From: JAMHWF01 sp048500255
GTDB lineage: Bacteria > Pseudomonadota > Gammaproteobacteria > Burkholderiales > Burkholderiaceae_C
Assembly: GCA_048500255.1 (NCBI GenBank)
Contig: JASNYH010000005.1
Span: 186,001-250,000, forward strand
Direction of reading: 5' to 3'
Length of the DNA: 64,000 bases
The translations under genes and the position numbers were made by a program. The notes under the pieces are model-generated. The model did not search any database. It saw only the letters and a list, made by a program, of their open reading frames with translations, and was not told where the DNA came from. Each line of letters starts with the position of its first letter. Within the stretch, counting starts at the first letter, position 1. Positions 60,095-64,000 of this stretch are shown here, piece by piece.

Positions 60095-60928
60095 TCAGGG
60101 ATCGACGCCGAATCCGGCCTGCGCGAGGACTTCGCGCGCCTGCGGGCCCAGCAGGTAGTCGGCCAGGCGCCGGCCGTCGACCGAAGCCGCCTTCATCGCG
60201 ACGACGCCGTAGTCGGCGCCGACCGCCAGCTCGCTCGGCAGCGCCACGCTGTGCAGCGTCGGCACCTCGCGGCGCGCCAGCACGGCGTTCGTGCAGTAGG
60301 TGAGGAACAGGTCGGCGTCGCCGCGCTCGACGAGCAGGCCGTAGACGTTGCGGTCGGGCGGCGGCGGCGGCGAGTCGGGGCCGCCGGTCAGCGTGCGCAC
60401 CTTGGCGCGCAGCGCGGCGCCGGCGCCCGGCTGCACACGCTCGGCGCGGTCGAACACCTGGAGCGCATAGTCGCCCGACGGATCGGCGCGCGGCGTCGAC
60501 GAGCCGAGCTTGACCGCCGGATCGAGCATCGTCGCCAGCACCTGCTGCGGCGCGATCATCAGCCGCGGCGCCGTCAGCGCGCACAGCTGGTTGCGAGCGA
60601 AGCGGCGCACCGGCCCGGCGAGCCCCGCGGCGGCGAGTGACTGCGGATGCGCCATGTTGGCCGACGCGAACACGTCGCTGGCCTCGCCGCCCGCGAGGCG
60701 GTCGCGCAGCAGCCCCGAAGCGCCGTAGCTGGCGACGACGCGCACGCCCGTGTCGCGCTCGAAGCGCTGCAGCACCTGCGTCAGCGCGGCGCGCAGGCTG
60801 CCCGCGGCATGCAGGCGCACCGGTGGTGCGGCGCCGGGGCCGGGCGATGAAGACTCTGCGGTCGAGGCGGTGGCGGGCAGGACCATCGTGAGGGCGCAGG
60901 CGAGCGCGGCAGGCAGGTGTCGAAGCAT
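60095..60928 (-). CDS. ModA-like molybdate-binding protein, orphan
   Basis: A 277-residue periplasmic binding protein of the ModA type. Signal peptide to about ATASTAE, then LHAAGSLRAALTQVLQRFE and ASYGASGLLRDRLAGGEASDVFASAN (split), with Ser residues that would hold the oxyanion. It is encoded alone on the minus strand, convergent with tupA, with no modB or modC gene. Such orphan ModA-like proteins sit near molybdenum hydroxylase genes in other genomes and may bind another anion. Confidence 0.85.
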   Translation of the reverse strand: MLRHLPAALACALTMVLPATASTAESSSPGPGAAPPVRLHAAGSLRAALTQVLQRFERDTGVRVVASYGASGLLRDRLAGGEASDVFASANMAHPQSLAAAGLAGPVRRFARNQLCALTAPRLMIAPQQVLATMLDPAVKLGSSTPRADPSGDYALQVFDRAERVQPGAGAALRAKVRTLTGGPDSPPPPPDRNVYGLLVERGDADLFLTYCTNAVLARREVPTLHSVALPSELAVGADYGVVAMKAASVDGRRLADYLLGPQAREVLAQAGFGVDP

Positions 60929-61148
60929 GGCCTGATGCTGCCTCGGCGGCGGGCGGCGCTTCAATATGTCGCGCCGAGCATAGCGCGCGACGCGCTGCTC
61001 CAAAACGGCGCACTGCCGCGACCGAGCCTGCCGGGCCGTGCCGGCCCATCAGGGAAAACCTGCGCTTTGCATGTGGCGCGGCGGCTCGAAGAATCGACCC
61101 GCCCACCCCGTCCTCGTGGGTGCGGCCCCGACAACGAAGGAGACTCCC

Positions 61149-61631
61149 GTGAGCGTCCAACTGTCCCTCACCGTCAACGGCCGCGCCGTGACGGCGACCG
61201 TCGATCCGCGCACGCTGCTCGTGCAGTTCCTGCGCGAGCACCTGCAGCTCACCGGCACGCACGTCGGCTGCGACACCGCCCAGTGCGGCGCCTGCACCGT
61301 GCACCTGAACGGCCGCGCCGTGAAGTCGTGTTCGATGCTCGCGCTGCAGGCGCAGGGCGGGCAGGTGACGACGATCGAGGGCCTGGCCCGGCAAGGCGAG
61401 CTGCATCCGATGCAGGCCGCGTTCCGCGAGTGCCACGGGCTGCAATGCGGCTTCTGCACGCCGGGCATGGTGATGTCGGCCGTCAAGCTGCTCGAGGACA
61501 AGCCGAACGCGACGGAGCAGGAGATCCGCGAGGGCCTCGAGGGCAACATCTGCCGCTGCACCGGTTACCACAACATCGTGAAGTCGATCCAGGCCTGCCA
61601 GAAGGGCCAGGTCGGCGCGACCGCCGTCTGA
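61149..61631 (+). CDS. CoxS/XdhC-type [2Fe-2S] subunit of a molybdenum hydroxylase
   Basis: Small iron-sulfur subunit. The 160-residue protein has the plant-type ferredoxin domain with GCDTAQCGACTVHLNG (about 41-56) and CSML, and the [2Fe-2S]-binding domain with CHGLQCGFCTPGM and ICRCTGYHNI. Electrons pass from the Mo centre through these clusters. The start is GTG 61149 with AAGGAG before it. The large subunit gene follows after 20 bp; no medium FAD subunit lies between them. Confidence 0.92.
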   Translation: MSVQLSLTVNGRAVTATVDPRTLLVQFLREHLQLTGTHVGCDTAQCGACTVHLNGRAVKSCSMLALQAQGGQVTTIEGLARQGELHPMQAAFRECHGLQCGFCTPGMVMSAVKLLEDKPNATEQEIREGLEGNICRCTGYHNIVKSIQACQKGQVGATAV

Positions 61632-61651
61632 AGCGAGCGAAGGAGACCGCC

Positions 61652-64000
<2,349 letters not shown>

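Overview
The window looks like the chromosome of a GC-rich betaproteobacterium of the Burkholderiales type (Rubrivivax/Leptothrix/Methylibium-like). This is inferred from gene content and very high GC at third codon positions, not from a database match. Two compositionally different blocks meet near position 30,050.

Block 1 (1 to about 30,050) is the right-hand part of an integrated conjugative element; its left end lies outside the window. From left to right it holds an IS5-family transposase, cargo genes (CIA30-like, unknown, DUF429), a 1-kb gene-free stretch, ssb, a DUF932 gene and a ParDE-type toxin-antitoxin pair. Next come a minus-strand StbA/StbB/StbC-like trio, a candidate oriT, a MobC/TraJ-like protein and a MOBP relaxase, then a Phd-type antitoxin followed by a type I methylase gene (hsdM) with no 3' end. 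That hsdM remnant is joined head-to-head, near 11,480, to the first 148 codons of a VirD4 coupling-protein gene. The long minus-strand VirB operon follows (virB11, 10, 9, 8, 5, 6, an extra secreted protein, virB4, 3, 2, 1 and another exported protein). The block ends with a MnmH-like rhodanese gene lacking its key residues, a LuxR solo, a ParB-family gene, an AlpA regulator and a tyrosine integrase beside yicC. The missing coupling-protein body suggests the element cannot transfer by itself unless a second VirD4 exists elsewhere.

Three promoters in the element share one architecture: a 26-bp imperfect palindrome followed, exactly 23 bp after a CCAGC(A/G) motif, by a -10-like hexamer, with no recognisable -35. 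They precede the VirB operon, alpA and the mobC-relaxase genes. They look like one activator-controlled transfer regulon and are the most interesting non-coding signal here.

Block 2 (30,084 to the end) is ordinary host chromosome: yicC divergent from a kinase, PP2C phosphatase, rph, rdgB, hemW run; an acyl-CoA synthetase; DUF924 and YaeQ genes; a hybrid histidine kinase; an S4 protein; a second transmembrane kinase; a glycine-zipper lipoprotein; a Tim44-like protein; a dual-specificity phosphatase; glutathione-dependent formaldehyde dehydrogenase; a GMC oxidoreductase; DUF3014 and unknown genes; csbD; ogt; tRNA-Ala(CGC); an alpha/beta hydrolase; a rubrerythrin/Fe-S/DUF3501 operon; an Xre/RES toxin-antitoxin pair; a MoaD-like protein; a YCF48-like propeller; a TupBCA tungstate ABC transporter; an orphan ModA-like protein; and CoxS/CoxL-like molybdenum hydroxylase subunits, the last running off the window. 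The metal-uptake, MoaD-like and CoxSL genes form a plausible Mo/W oxyanion and molybdoenzyme neighbourhood.
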